Shown: piece by piece, positions 19,223-27,043 of the stretch | Layout of the letters: each line of letters opens with the position of its first letter | Numbering within the stretch: position 1 is the first letter of the stretch | Source of the DNA: Syntrophobotulus glycolicus DSM 8271 | GTDB taxonomy: Bacteria; Bacillota; Desulfitobacteriia; Desulfitobacteriales; Syntrophobotulaceae | Direction of reading: 5' to 3' | Length of the DNA stretch: 64,000 bases | Assembly (NCBI RefSeq): GCF_000190635.1 | Contig: NC_015172.1 | Location: 1,860,001 to 1,924,000 of the forward strand | Notes under the pieces: generated by a model | Told to the model about the DNA's origin: nothing | Database searches by the model: none | What the model saw: the letters and a program-made list of their open reading frames with translations, nothing else | Program-made: the position numbers and the translations under genes

Positions 19223-19241
19223 CTAAAAATAATCTTTTTAG
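19223..19241. terminator. AT-rich hairpin between convergent genes
   Basis: CTAAAAA (19223-19229) pairs with TTTTTAG (19235-19241). It is weak and AT-rich but lies between the ends of asnB and the convergent two-gene minus operon, so a bidirectional terminator is plausible. Confidence 0.35.
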
Positions 19242-19272
19242 ACCATCGGCAATTATATTACTGGTCAAACAT

Positions 19273-19812
19273 TTAACTTTCTTCTGCTTCCCTTTTACTT
19301 TTGATAAAATCCACCAAAACAGGATCTTCTTCTTCTCCGATATTATTGATCAAATTTGTCAGACCAGGTAAGACCGTTTGCTCTTCGGAGGGGGCGGGTG
19401 TCTCTGCTGTCTCTACAAGCTCAAAACTTATCTGAGTTGCGGGTTTTTCGGAATACAAATCGTTAAGATTAAAATCCTCCAGATTAAAGCTGTTAAACTG
19501 CGGTATCGTACTGCCTGTTACCTGATTGCTGATTTCACTGTCCAAAATCTCAGTTTCCTGAATCAAGCTCTTTGGAATTCCCGCCTGGTCCTGACTGGCG
19601 GCCACCTCTTTTAATACACCGGCGTCCTGGGGAACTCCGGTTTCTTTCCTGATTTGCGGGATGAAAGCATTATTATTTTTAAGCAGGGTACTTCTGAGGG
19701 CATTTTTGACAGAGGCATTCCTTTCTTCGGGAGAGACCTGGCTGAGTACCCGCCAAAGATCAAAATCTTCATTTTCTGAGATATAAATGATTAATAAACC
19801 TGATGTTTTCAT
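19273..19812 (-). CDS. Unknown protein downstream of actin-like gene (possible ParR-like adaptor)
   Basis: 179 residues with no family I can name. Residues 1-45 read like a short beta strand (LLIIYIS) followed by two helices (FDLWRVLSQVSPEERNASV and KNALRSTLL), the layout of a ribbon-helix-helix DNA-binding domain. The rest is low in hydrophobic content and rich in E, Q, S, P and N, so probably disordered, with a charged C-terminal end (DFIKSKREAEES). It starts 2 bases after the stop of the ParM-like gene without its own SD, so translation is likely coupled. In plasmid parMRC loci the gene in this position encodes ParR, which binds the centromere and caps ParM through its C-terminus. The match is by architecture only. 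Confidence 0.5.
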   Translation of the reverse strand: MKTSGLLIIYISENEDFDLWRVLSQVSPEERNASVKNALRSTLLKNNNAFIPQIRKETGVPQDAGVLKEVAASQDQAGIPKSLIQETEILDSEISNQVTGSTIPQFNSFNLEDFNLNDLYSEKPATQISFELVETAETPAPSEEQTVLPGLTNLINNIGEEEDPVLVDFIKSKREAEES

Positions 19813-19814
19813 GT

Positions 19815-20921
19815 TTAATCAACATTTACTTTTCTGGTTAAATTATGAACAAGATTAGCGGCCATAATCCGAAACCCTGTGGCATTGCCGAATTGAGGGT
19901 CGTCAATTAAGACCTTGTTTTCAAGATTCAAATATTCAAAGACCATTTCCCCCACTTTGCCCGCTACAAGCACAGTGTGAATCCGGCCGGCCATTGGCTT
20001 GAGTGTTTTCATCACTTCACGGGAAATATCCGCTGCCAGTTGGGATAACATTTTTTTCATGACGGGATTTAGATCAATGGCCCCGTTATTCCATGGATAT
20101 AGGCCTTTATTGACACGAAAAACCTTATCCAGTTCTTTGTCGTCAGTTTCAATTGGATTGGTATGATCATTCGTCATTTCCTTGAGCTTTTCCGCCACTC
20201 CGGCATAGGCCCATTGCAAGCCCTTTTCAATACTGAAGGAATTTGGGGGATCAAGCATGATTCCGTCATAGAAGGTTGCAATATCCGTAGTTCTGAATCC
20301 GGGATCAATGACCACAACGTAGCCGCCCAACAGCTTTGGATTGATGGGCTGGGCTTTTTCCGTAATGGTTTCTTTTATGTAGACGCCATAACTCTGCGGC
20401 AAAACTCTTGATCTCAGTATATTCATACTTCTGGTTTGACCCTTAAACGGTCCGGAAAGAAAGGTAACCGAGAAAGAACCTTTCAGTTCCGCCTCGTACT
20501 TATCCTTTAACGGTGCGTAAAATTTGACCGGTACCCCTGTTCCCAAATAAATGTTGGTCTTCGGATAAGGCTGGGCCAAAGCTAAGGCAACAATTAAAAG
20601 GGCCATGGCTTCTTCATCAGTTGATTTATCTTCATCCCAACAATAGTGGGCTTCTTTCGGATTCAGGCTTTCAGCCAGGCTGCCCATAAAATAATGTCTT
20701 TCCACTCCGGATGAATTATTGCGAACAATAACATCAAGAGAGGAAACCTGCTTTTCAATCTCTGTCCCTTTATCCGGTTCAGTTTTTCCCAAGGTAGAGA
20801 AAATCCTCTCGCTGCCATTGCAGATCACAGCCGGAAATAGAATCTTCGTGTCACCGATATCAAGCTTTATCGCTCCGAATCCTGGATCAGCTCCAGCAAC
20901 CAGAATATCATTTTCAAACAC
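19815..20921 (-). CDS. Actin-like ATPase of the ParM/StbA type
   Basis: 368 residues with the actin-fold ATPase motifs: phosphate-1 VAGADPGFGAIKL (near residue 9), phosphate-2 VVIDPGFRTTDIATF (about 200) and the adenosine motif VLVAGKVGE (about 320). It is closer to plasmid-type ParM/Alp proteins than to MreB or FtsA: it has no membrane helix and the interior blocks GTGVPVKFY and GLQWAYAGVAEKLKE are ParM-like. These proteins polymerise with ATP to push DNA apart. An ATG at 20984 has no SD, whereas the GTG at 20921 follows a perfect AAGGAGG 7 bases away, and this start is used. No plasmid replication gene or iteron array accompanies it. Confidence 0.82.
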   Translation of the reverse strand: MFENDILVAGADPGFGAIKLDIGDTKILFPAVICNGSERIFSTLGKTEPDKGTEIEKQVSSLDVIVRNNSSGVERHYFMGSLAESLNPKEAHYCWDEDKSTDEEAMALLIVALALAQPYPKTNIYLGTGVPVKFYAPLKDKYEAELKGSFSVTFLSGPFKGQTRSMNILRSRVLPQSYGVYIKETITEKAQPINPKLLGGYVVVIDPGFRTTDIATFYDGIMLDPPNSFSIEKGLQWAYAGVAEKLKEMTNDHTNPIETDDKELDKVFRVNKGLYPWNNGAIDLNPVMKKMLSQLAADISREVMKTLKPMAGRIHTVLVAGKVGEMVFEYLNLENKVLIDDPQFGNATGFRIMAANLVHNLTRKVNVD

Positions 20922-21155
20922 TATCTTTCCTCCTTGTTCAACAAAGATCACTTTCTTATTTGAGAATCTAGCTATTTTACTCATTGTATACTATTATTTG
21001 ACTCTTGGGAAGATTTTTAACCTGAGTCCTCTCTGTGTTTGTCTTCTCCTGATAGGGATTTGTTTAATGACCTCAATCTTTATCCTTGAGTGAAGAATAT
21101 TCCTGCTTTTGAAGGAAAAAATAATATATGGTTTTGAGGAAAGGAGTAACAAAAT

Positions 21156-21833
21156 ATGATTATTGCCACGATTCGAACCATTATTCTCTATTTGGTTATC
21201 GTCATCATTATTCGGATAATGGGCAAAAAACAAATCGGACAGCTTCAACCATTTGAATTGGTAATTATTCTGATGATTTCAGAGCTGGCGGCTATTCCCA
21301 GTCAAAACATTGGGATCCCCTTGAGCGCTGGGCTGCTTCCTGTGATTGTTCTTCTGCTGCTGGGCATGACTTTTTCCTACATTACTTTGAAAAGCGAAAA
21401 AGCCAGGGCCTTGATCTGCGGTACTCCTACCATATTAATCGAAAAAGGAAAAATTATTGAAAAGGAGCTTGTCGACCTCAAATATAATCTCAGCGATCTT
21501 CTTGAACAATTGCGAGTGAATAACATTCCGAATATTGCTGATGTTGAATATGCTATTTTGGAAACAAACGGCCAGTTAAGTGTGATTCCCAAAACCGATA
21601 AACGCCCTTTGACTCCTGCGGATATGAACATACATCCTGCCTATGAAGGGCTTCCCTCTATCCTGATTATGGATGGGATTGTCCAAAAAAGGAACCTGGA
21701 AAGATCAAACGCCAATCTTACCTGGCTAAAAAATGAATTAAACAAAGCAAATCTTAAGGTCAATGATGTTCTGATTGCCAGTCTGGACAACCAAAATCAT
21801 CTTTATTTCCAAGCAAAAAAATCCAACAGTTGA
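21156..21833 (+). CDS. DUF421 (YetF-family) membrane protein
   Basis: 225 residues: three N-terminal helices (IIATIRTIILYLVIVIII, FELVIILMISELAAIP, LPVIVLLLLGMTFSYI) and a cytosolic YetF-type domain with YNLSDLLEQLR and ADVEYAILETNGQLSV. The family is common in spore formers; some members affect spore germination, but the biochemical role is unknown. It overlaps the longer possible frame of the next gene and has an AAGGAG SD. The pair with a DUF4363 protein is a recurring arrangement. Confidence 0.85.
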   Translation: MIIATIRTIILYLVIVIIIRIMGKKQIGQLQPFELVIILMISELAAIPSQNIGIPLSAGLLPVIVLLLLGMTFSYITLKSEKARALICGTPTILIEKGKIIEKELVDLKYNLSDLLEQLRVNNIPNIADVEYAILETNGQLSVIPKTDKRPLTPADMNIHPAYEGLPSILIMDGIVQKRNLERSNANLTWLKNELNKANLKVNDVLIASLDNQNHLYFQAKKSNS

Positions 21834-21847
21834 GAGGAGGAAAATCT

Positions 21848-22228
21848 ATGCGATCTCTTCTGGCTATCTTTTTGGGCTTTGTCCTGCTGATCTCTTTGTC
21901 TGTTTTTACTTTCCATAAATTGGAGGAATCCTATTCCATCATCAAAACCGACTTGGATCAAGCCCAGGAATATATTGCCGCTGAAAAATGGCGGGAAGCA
22001 GAAAATCTTACCCGAAAAATTGACGCCTACTGGACAGAGACCAAGAAATGGTGGGCCATATTGCTTGATCACGAAGCTTTGGACGATATTGAAATATCGA
22101 TCAAAAGGCTGGAAACCTTTATTGAGACCAAAGAAAAGCCTTCATCTTTAGCGGAATTGGAAACCCTTAAGGTTCTGGTCAAAAAAGTTCCGGAATCAGA
22201 ATGCCTGCGCTTGAATAATATTCTATAA
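21848..22228 (+). CDS. DUF4363-type exported protein
   Basis: 126 residues with an N-terminal signal or anchor helix (LLAIFLGFVLLISLSVF) followed by a helical domain with EKWREAENLTRKIDAYWTET and WWAILLDHEALDDIE, characteristic of DUF4363. The function is unknown. It starts 14 bases after the stop of the DUF421 gene, with GAGGAGG before ATG, and is probably its partner. Confidence 0.8.
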   Translation: MRSLLAIFLGFVLLISLSVFTFHKLEESYSIIKTDLDQAQEYIAAEKWREAENLTRKIDAYWTETKKWWAILLDHEALDDIEISIKRLETFIETKEKPSSLAELETLKVLVKKVPESECLRLNNIL

Positions 22229-22335
22229 GATCAGATATTGAAAACAGATCTTGCGTATTCTATGATAAAAGCAAATATTTCGTCGTCTTGCTAAGAGACC
22301 AGATCATATGATCATTTATGATTAGGGGCACTGCT

Positions 22336-23187
22336 TTGGAAAAATATAAACCCTGGCAATTCATCAGTTTATTTTATAGAGAAATAACGGAGACAGGTTT
22401 GTTGAACCTTGGGGCACAGATCACATATTATGTTATCTTGGCCTTTTTTCCTTTTCTGATTTTTCTCCTCACTCTGACAAGCTATATTAATCTGGCTGAT
22501 GTCAATATTTTGGATGATCTGTCTCATATCGTACCGCAGGAAAGCTATCAGATCATTGCCGACACCCTCAAGGAAATCATGAGCGTCCGCCGCAATACCA
22601 CCCTGCTGTCTTTAGGTTTCCTGGCATCCCTGTGGTCGGCTTTAAACGGCATTCATGCCCTGATGACGGGAATGAACAGCGCCTACGGCAAAAAAGAGAC
22701 CCGCTCTTTTTTGCTGCAAAAATTTACGTCCCTGAACTTTCTGATTGTCTTTTTTCTGGCCATCGTACTGTCTTTTCTCTTATTAGTCCTAGGCCGGGAA
22801 TTGGAAGAATTTCTGCAAATATTGTTAGGCAACTTAAATATGATCACTTTCCTCTGGCAAAAGCTTCATATTGTTTTCCAGTTTGTGTTTCTAATCCTTA
22901 CCTTCCTGTACCTGAACAAACTGGCCACAGGAAAAGCTTTCACTTATGGGCAATTATTGCCCGGTTCTCTTTTTGCCGCCATAGGGTGGGTTGTAATCTC
23001 CATGGGATTTTCCTTATATCTGAAGTATTTCAACAATTACTCACCGGCTTATGGCAGTATCGGCGGGATCATTATTCTGTTGCTTTGGCTTTACTGGAGC
23101 AGTGAGATGATTCTTTTCGGCTGTGTTTTGAATTCTGTCATCATGAAAGTAAAAAATCCGCAAGAACAAATCATGAAGAACTCCTAA
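22336..23187 (+). CDS. YihY/BrkB-family membrane protein
   Basis: 283 residues, about six helices. The opening GAQITYYVILAFFPFLIFLLT and the late PGSLFAAIGWVVIS and YGSIGGIIILLLWLYWS segments are the YihY (formerly mis-called RNase BN) signatures. The role is unknown; it is probably a transport or flippase-like protein. An ATG at 22318 has no SD, whereas the TTG at 22336 has AGGGG 8 bases upstream and is preferred. Its end overlaps the convergent lysA stop by 4 bases. Confidence 0.85.
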   Translation: MEKYKPWQFISLFYREITETGLLNLGAQITYYVILAFFPFLIFLLTLTSYINLADVNILDDLSHIVPQESYQIIADTLKEIMSVRRNTTLLSLGFLASLWSALNGIHALMTGMNSAYGKKETRSFLLQKFTSLNFLIVFFLAIVLSFLLLVLGRELEEFLQILLGNLNMITFLWQKLHIVFQFVFLILTFLYLNKLATGKAFTYGQLLPGSLFAAIGWVVISMGFSLYLKYFNNYSPAYGSIGGIIILLLWLYWSSEMILFGCVLNSVIMKVKNPQEQIMKNS

Positions 23188-24437
23188 AGCTTTGAAAAAT
23201 CCAGTGTGGCAAAATAATCGTCTATGGTTTCCGCCCGCCTGATCAGTTGGATACTGCCGTCCTCTTTGAGCAGAAGCTCCTGGGAACGGAGTTTGCCGTT
23301 ATAGTTAAAACCCATGGCATGACCATGCGCTCCGGCATCATGGATGATGATGAGATCACCGGGATCAAGCGGAGGCAGGCTTCTGTCAACCGCGAATTTA
23401 TCGTTATTCTCACAGAGACTGCCTGTGACATCATAAGTCTGATCATAGGGCAGATCCTGTTTGCCGGGCACAGTGAGATGATGGTAGGAGCCATACAGTG
23501 CCGGCCGCATTAAATCAGCCATACAGGCGTCTAAGCCGATATAATTCTTATAAATTTCTTTTTTATGCAGAACCTTTGCAACCAGATATCCGTAAGGGCC
23601 GGTGATCATCCGCCCGCATTCCACCGCCAGTTTAAGCGGGTGCAGATGTTTGGCCGCAATCATATCGTCGTAAACCTTATGGATTTCCCGGCCAAGGTAT
23701 TCCAGATCGACAGCGGTATCTTCCGGACGGTAAGGAATACCGATTCCACCGCCCAGATCTACAAATTCAATATTGATGTCCAGCTTTTCTTTGATTTCAG
23801 CCACCAATTGGAACATCATCCTGGCGGTTTCAATAAAGAAATCCGGATTAAGCTCATTGGAAATAATCATGGTGTGGATCCCGAATCTTTTCGCCCCTAA
23901 ACTTCTGGCTTTCGCATAGCATTCGAAGAGCTGTTCTCTGGTTACCCCATACTTTGCTTCCTCGGGATTGCCGATAATGGCGTTGCCGCCAGAACGCAAC
24001 GGACCGGGATTATAGCGAAAACAGATCATTTCAGGCATTCCGATATGCTGATGAATAAAATCAATATGGGAAATGTCATCAAGGTTGATCAGAGCTCCGA
24101 GCTCTTTGGCCTTCACGAATTCATTGGCCGGAGTATCATTGGAAGTAAAAACAATGTTTTCACCGGTGATCCCTGTTTTCTCCGCTAAAATAAGCTCAGA
24201 CAGGGAACTGCAATCCGCACCGATTCCCTCTTCCGCCAAAATCTTCAGCAAATATGGATTAGGAGCTGCCTTGACTGCATAATACTCTTTAAATCCCGGG
24301 TTCCAGCTGAATGCTTTTAAAAATCTGCGGGCATTTTCCCTAATGGCTTTTTCATCATAAAGGTGAAAAGGGGTCCCGTAAATCTCAGCGATTTCTTTGA
24401 TTCTCTCATTGGAAAAAGGCAGCTCTTTTTTCTTCAT
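23184..24437 (-). CDS. lysA: Diaminopimelate decarboxylase
   Basis: A 417-residue fold-type III PLP enzyme making lysine from meso-diaminopimelate. The PLP lysine is Lys56 in YYAVKAAPNP. ECGRMITGPYG, GSLCENNDKF (active-site Cys) and HGHAMGFNYN are the other active-site blocks. The start is the ATG at 24437 with GGAGG upstream. The assignment is reinforced by the lysine riboswitch in its leader. In B. subtilis lysA ends the spoIIA-spoVA region; here it lies 6 kb from spoVAF on the same strand. Confidence 0.95.
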   Translation of the reverse strand: MKKKELPFSNERIKEIAEIYGTPFHLYDEKAIRENARRFLKAFSWNPGFKEYYAVKAAPNPYLLKILAEEGIGADCSSLSELILAEKTGITGENIVFTSNDTPANEFVKAKELGALINLDDISHIDFIHQHIGMPEMICFRYNPGPLRSGGNAIIGNPEEAKYGVTREQLFECYAKARSLGAKRFGIHTMIISNELNPDFFIETARMMFQLVAEIKEKLDINIEFVDLGGGIGIPYRPEDTAVDLEYLGREIHKVYDDMIAAKHLHPLKLAVECGRMITGPYGYLVAKVLHKKEIYKNYIGLDACMADLMRPALYGSYHHLTVPGKQDLPYDQTYDVTGSLCENNDKFAVDRSLPPLDPGDLIIIHDAGAHGHAMGFNYNGKLRSQELLLKEDGSIQLIRRAETIDDYFATLDFSKL

Positions 24438-24450
24438 TAAATTTTCCTCC

Positions 24451-24480
24451 AAAAAAAATATTACGGGTATCTACCCGTAA
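24451..24480 (-). terminator. Riboswitch-controlled terminator of lysA
   Basis: A perfect hairpin TTACGGGT/ACCCGTAA (24461-24480) is followed on the minus strand by a T-tract ending directly at the lysA SD (GGAGG, 24446-24450). This is the expression platform of the lysine riboswitch: lysine binding should favour this terminator. Confidence 0.9.
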
Positions 24481-24527
24481 ACCTCAAAAAATATCGTTAT
24501 TTTTTCCATAACTTACAAAGGTTTGCA

Positions 24528-24686
24528 GATAGCTCTCCATCCTGCCGGATGACAGGCATGAATTTCTTCAAGACATGCCCAGCGATAATTCCGCCGCAAA
24601 TTACCGCTTCGGCGGTCATTCCTTTCAGTACCCCTCTCTGCCCGGCCGGCTAAGAGTACCTACTGATCATGGACCGCACCTCTATC
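24528..24686 (-). promoter_or_regulatory. Lysine riboswitch (L-box)
   Basis: Read on the minus strand, the conserved L-box blocks occur in order: GATAGAGGTGCGG, CAGTAGG, GACCGCCGAAG, GCTGGGCATG, CCTGTCATCCGG and GGAGAGCTATC. The first GATAG pairs with the last CTATC to close helix P1 (24682-24686 with 24528-24532). The aptamer senses lysine and controls lysA by the terminator that follows, lowering expression when lysine is abundant. Confidence 0.95.
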
Positions 24687-24705
24687 CCGATGCTTTATTT
24701 TCATT

Positions 24706-24734
24706 ATGATATCATACTTCAGGCAAATCGACAA
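24706..24734 (-). promoter_or_regulatory. Sigma-A promoter of the lysA leader
   Basis: Minus strand -35 TTGTCG (24734-24729) and -10 TATCAT (24711-24706) with a 17-base spacer, starting just after the scpB stop codon. Transcription would begin near 24699, a few bases before the riboswitch. Confidence 0.65.
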
Positions 24735-24736
24735 TA

Positions 24737-25300
24737 TTAGAAAATATCATCCTGAATATCCGTTTCTTCTTCCCCGTCCTGTTCCTGATACAGAGATTCT
24801 ATTTCAGGAAGATCCTGAATGGAGTTGAGGCCAAAATGGATCAGAAATTTGCCGGTGGTCCCATATAAGATGGGGCGTCCCGGTGAATCCTTACGGCCAA
24901 CATCCTGGACCAGTTCTTTTTCCACCAGTGTCGCTAAGGCTCTGTCTGATTGCACACCCCGGATAAAATCAATTTCTCCTCTGGTCACAGGCTGCTTATA
25001 AGCCACGATGGATAATACCTCTAAAGCCGCGTTGGATAATCCTTGAGACGGCTGTTTATAAAGCACTTCAATGTATTTTGAGTAGGGAGATTTTGTTCCC
25101 ATTTTATAACCCTGCTCAACCTGAATAATGGTCAAACCGCAGGCGGTATCTTCATAGCGGCTTCTCAGCAGCTCAATGATTTCCAGAACAGTTTCGGAGG
25201 AGATTTCCAGAATCTCCGACAATTTTTCAATGGTCAGCGGTTCCTTGGCTACAAATAACAGAGCTTCAATTGCAGCGGTTTCAGGCTCCTGAAACAACAT
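24737..25300 (-). CDS. scpB: Segregation and condensation protein ScpB
   Basis: 187 residues; a winged-helix kleisin-associated subunit (Kite) of the SMC-ScpA-ScpB condensin. EALLFVAKEPLT opens the first winged helix, and IVAYKQPVTRGEIDFIRGV is the family signature in the second. It binds the middle of ScpA and helps load SMC on DNA. Its ATG overlaps the scpA stop as TGATG, so the two are coupled. Confidence 0.95.
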   Translation of the reverse strand: MLFQEPETAAIEALLFVAKEPLTIEKLSEILEISSETVLEIIELLRSRYEDTACGLTIIQVEQGYKMGTKSPYSKYIEVLYKQPSQGLSNAALEVLSIVAYKQPVTRGEIDFIRGVQSDRALATLVEKELVQDVGRKDSPGRPILYGTTGKFLIHFGLNSIQDLPEIESLYQEQDGEEETDIQDDIF

Positions 25301-26073
25301 CAGACCGACTCCTCCTCAATAAAATCCCAGGCTTTTTCCGTTGGAACAAGGAAGAAATCATTTGCCGTACCGCTTTGTTCAGAGCGGATGATCCCATCTT
25401 TCAGCAGCTCCAGCAAGGAAAGAAAGGCAATAATGATTTCTATCCTGGTATGTAAGCGTAATAATTGTTTAAAGCTGACACCTTTAGGATGGAGGATGAT
25501 TCTCTTTAGAATATCCCTGATCATGAGCTCTAAGGGAACCTCTTCAATCTGAATAAATTGAATATCCTCACCCTGCTCAGCCTTCACAAGGATTTCCTGA
25601 AATGCTTTTACAATGCTGTCAAGTTCAATTCCTTCCAAGGGGTTCGGCAGTTTAAGAAAAGACATGATCTCTTCCTCACTGGGTTCCCGGAAATATTTCA
25701 TTCCGGAAATGGTTTCTTTTTCCGCAAGAATGCCTGCGGCCAGTTTATAATCCCTGTACGCAACCAATCGTTCAATCAGGTTTTGTTTCATCTCCTCTTC
25801 TTCCAGAATGATCTCGTCATTCTTTTTTGATTTGGGCAAGAGAGAAGAAGATTTCAGAAACAACAATTGGGCCGCCAGAACAAGGAACTCTGAAGTCACA
25901 TCCATATCCATTTTTTCCATCAGACGTACGGTTGCGATAAATTGATCGGCTATTGAGGCAATTGGGATATCATAGATATCGAGTTTATGCTGCTGGATAA
26001 GATGCAGCAGCAGATCAAGAGGACCCTGAAAAACCGGAAGCTCGATATAGGGTGAGGTTTTGCTTCCATTCAT
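25300..26073 (-). CDS. scpA: Segregation and condensation protein ScpA (kleisin)
   Basis: 257 residues; the kleisin bridging SMC heads. The N-terminal block FQGPLDLLLHLIQQHKLDIYD is the SMC-neck-binding domain signature, and residues about 175-257 form the C-terminal winged helix. It lies between trpS and scpB with almost no gaps, with GGAG before its ATG. It works in chromosome compaction and segregation. Confidence 0.95.
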   Translation of the reverse strand: MNGSKTSPYIELPVFQGPLDLLLHLIQQHKLDIYDIPIASIADQFIATVRLMEKMDMDVTSEFLVLAAQLLFLKSSSLLPKSKKNDEIILEEEEMKQNLIERLVAYRDYKLAAGILAEKETISGMKYFREPSEEEIMSFLKLPNPLEGIELDSIVKAFQEILVKAEQGEDIQFIQIEEVPLELMIRDILKRIILHPKGVSFKQLLRLHTRIEIIIAFLSLLELLKDGIIRSEQSGTANDFFLVPTEKAWDFIEEESV

Positions 26074-26074
26074 C

Positions 26075-27043
26075 TTATACTCCGATCAAGCCGCGTACTT
26101 CCCGCATGGTCTCTGAAGCAGCCTGACGGGCCTTGGCAGCACCTTCCTCAAGCACCTCGTCAACCCTGTCTTCCCAAAGCCGTCTTCTTTCCCTGAATGG
26201 TGCCAGCACGTTTTCAATGACTTCGGCAAGATAACGCTTGCACGCCACACAGCCAATCTTACCCTGCCGGCATTCTTCTTCAATTCCGGCCACATCAGGA
26301 GAATAAATTTTGTGAAATTGATGGACGATACAGACTTCCGGATGCCCGGGGTCATCTTTTCGTATCCTTTGAGGATCTGTGATCATCTGTTTCACTCTGG
26401 TATTAATCTCCTCTGGAGAAGCCGTCAGTGAAATCGCATTATTATAGCTTTTGCTCATTTTCCTCCCATCAACTCCGGGAAGCAGGGGTATTTTTCCGAT
26501 CAGGGCCTGCGGCTCCGGAAACAGTTTTCCATAAAGATGGTTAAACCGGCGTCCGACCTCCCGGCACAATTCAATATGGGGAATTTGATCCTCGCCGACA
26601 GGGACGGCATCGGCCTTATACAATAAGATATCCGCAGCCTGCAGCAGAGGATAACCAAGGAATCCGTAGGTGTGAAGATCCTTACCGTCTTCAGCCAACT
26701 GATTAATCTGGTCTTTATAGGTTGGCACCCGTTCCAGCCAGGAAAGCGGGGTGAACATGGAAAAAAGCAGGTGCAATTCAGCATGTTCCTTTACGTGGGA
26801 CTGGACAAATATGGCGCTTTTCACAGGGTCCAAGCCCACACTTAACCAATCAACAGCGATTTCCCGGATCAGATTCTTCATATCTAATTTATCCTGGTAG
26901 CCTGTTGTCAGGGCATGCCAGTCAACAATCGTGAAAAAACAGTTATACTCATCCTGCAGCCTGACCCAATTTTGAATTACACTCAAATGTCCGATATGTA
27001 AGGATCCTGTGGGCCGCATGCCGCTCAAAATTCTCTTTCCCAT
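26075..27043 (-). CDS. trpS: Tryptophanyl-tRNA synthetase
   Basis: 322 residues; a class Ic synthetase with GSLHIGHL (HIGH) at about residues 14-21 and GRKMSKSYNN (KMSKS) near 195. CVACKRYLAEV near the end is typical of bacterial TrpRS. A GTG directly upstream could start the frame, but the ATG at 27043, overlapping the preceding stop, has AGGGAG 9 bases away. No T-box precedes it; it is inside the minus-strand run and probably co-transcribed with the upstream fusion gene. Confidence 0.95.
   Translation of the reverse strand: MGKRILSGMRPTGSLHIGHLSVIQNWVRLQDEYNCFFTIVDWHALTTGYQDKLDMKNLIREIAVDWLSVGLDPVKSAIFVQSHVKEHAELHLLFSMFTPLSWLERVPTYKDQINQLAEDGKDLHTYGFLGYPLLQAADILLYKADAVPVGEDQIPHIELCREVGRRFNHLYGKLFPEPQALIGKIPLLPGVDGRKMSKSYNNAISLTASPEEINTRVKQMITDPQRIRKDDPGHPEVCIVHQFHKIYSPDVAGIEEECRQGKIGCVACKRYLAEVIENVLAPFRERRRLWEDRVDEVLEEGAAKARQAASETMREVRGLIGV

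Noticed and set aside
19815-20921. MreB or FtsA assignment
   Set aside because: Length, absence of the FtsA 1C domain and the interior motifs fit ParM-type actins better.
20922-21155. Possible parC-like iterons upstream of the ParM-like gene
   Set aside because: No direct repeats of 8 bases or more in a regular array were found by eye; only short scattered similarities.
21165-21185. tRNA T-arm-like string GATTCGAAC
   Set aside because: It lies inside the DUF421 gene, with no cloverleaf around it; a similar string near 63961 is also inside a gene.
23184-24437. Carboxynorspermidine or ornithine/arginine decarboxylase
   Set aside because: Motifs and the lysine riboswitch in the leader favour diaminopimelate decarboxylase.
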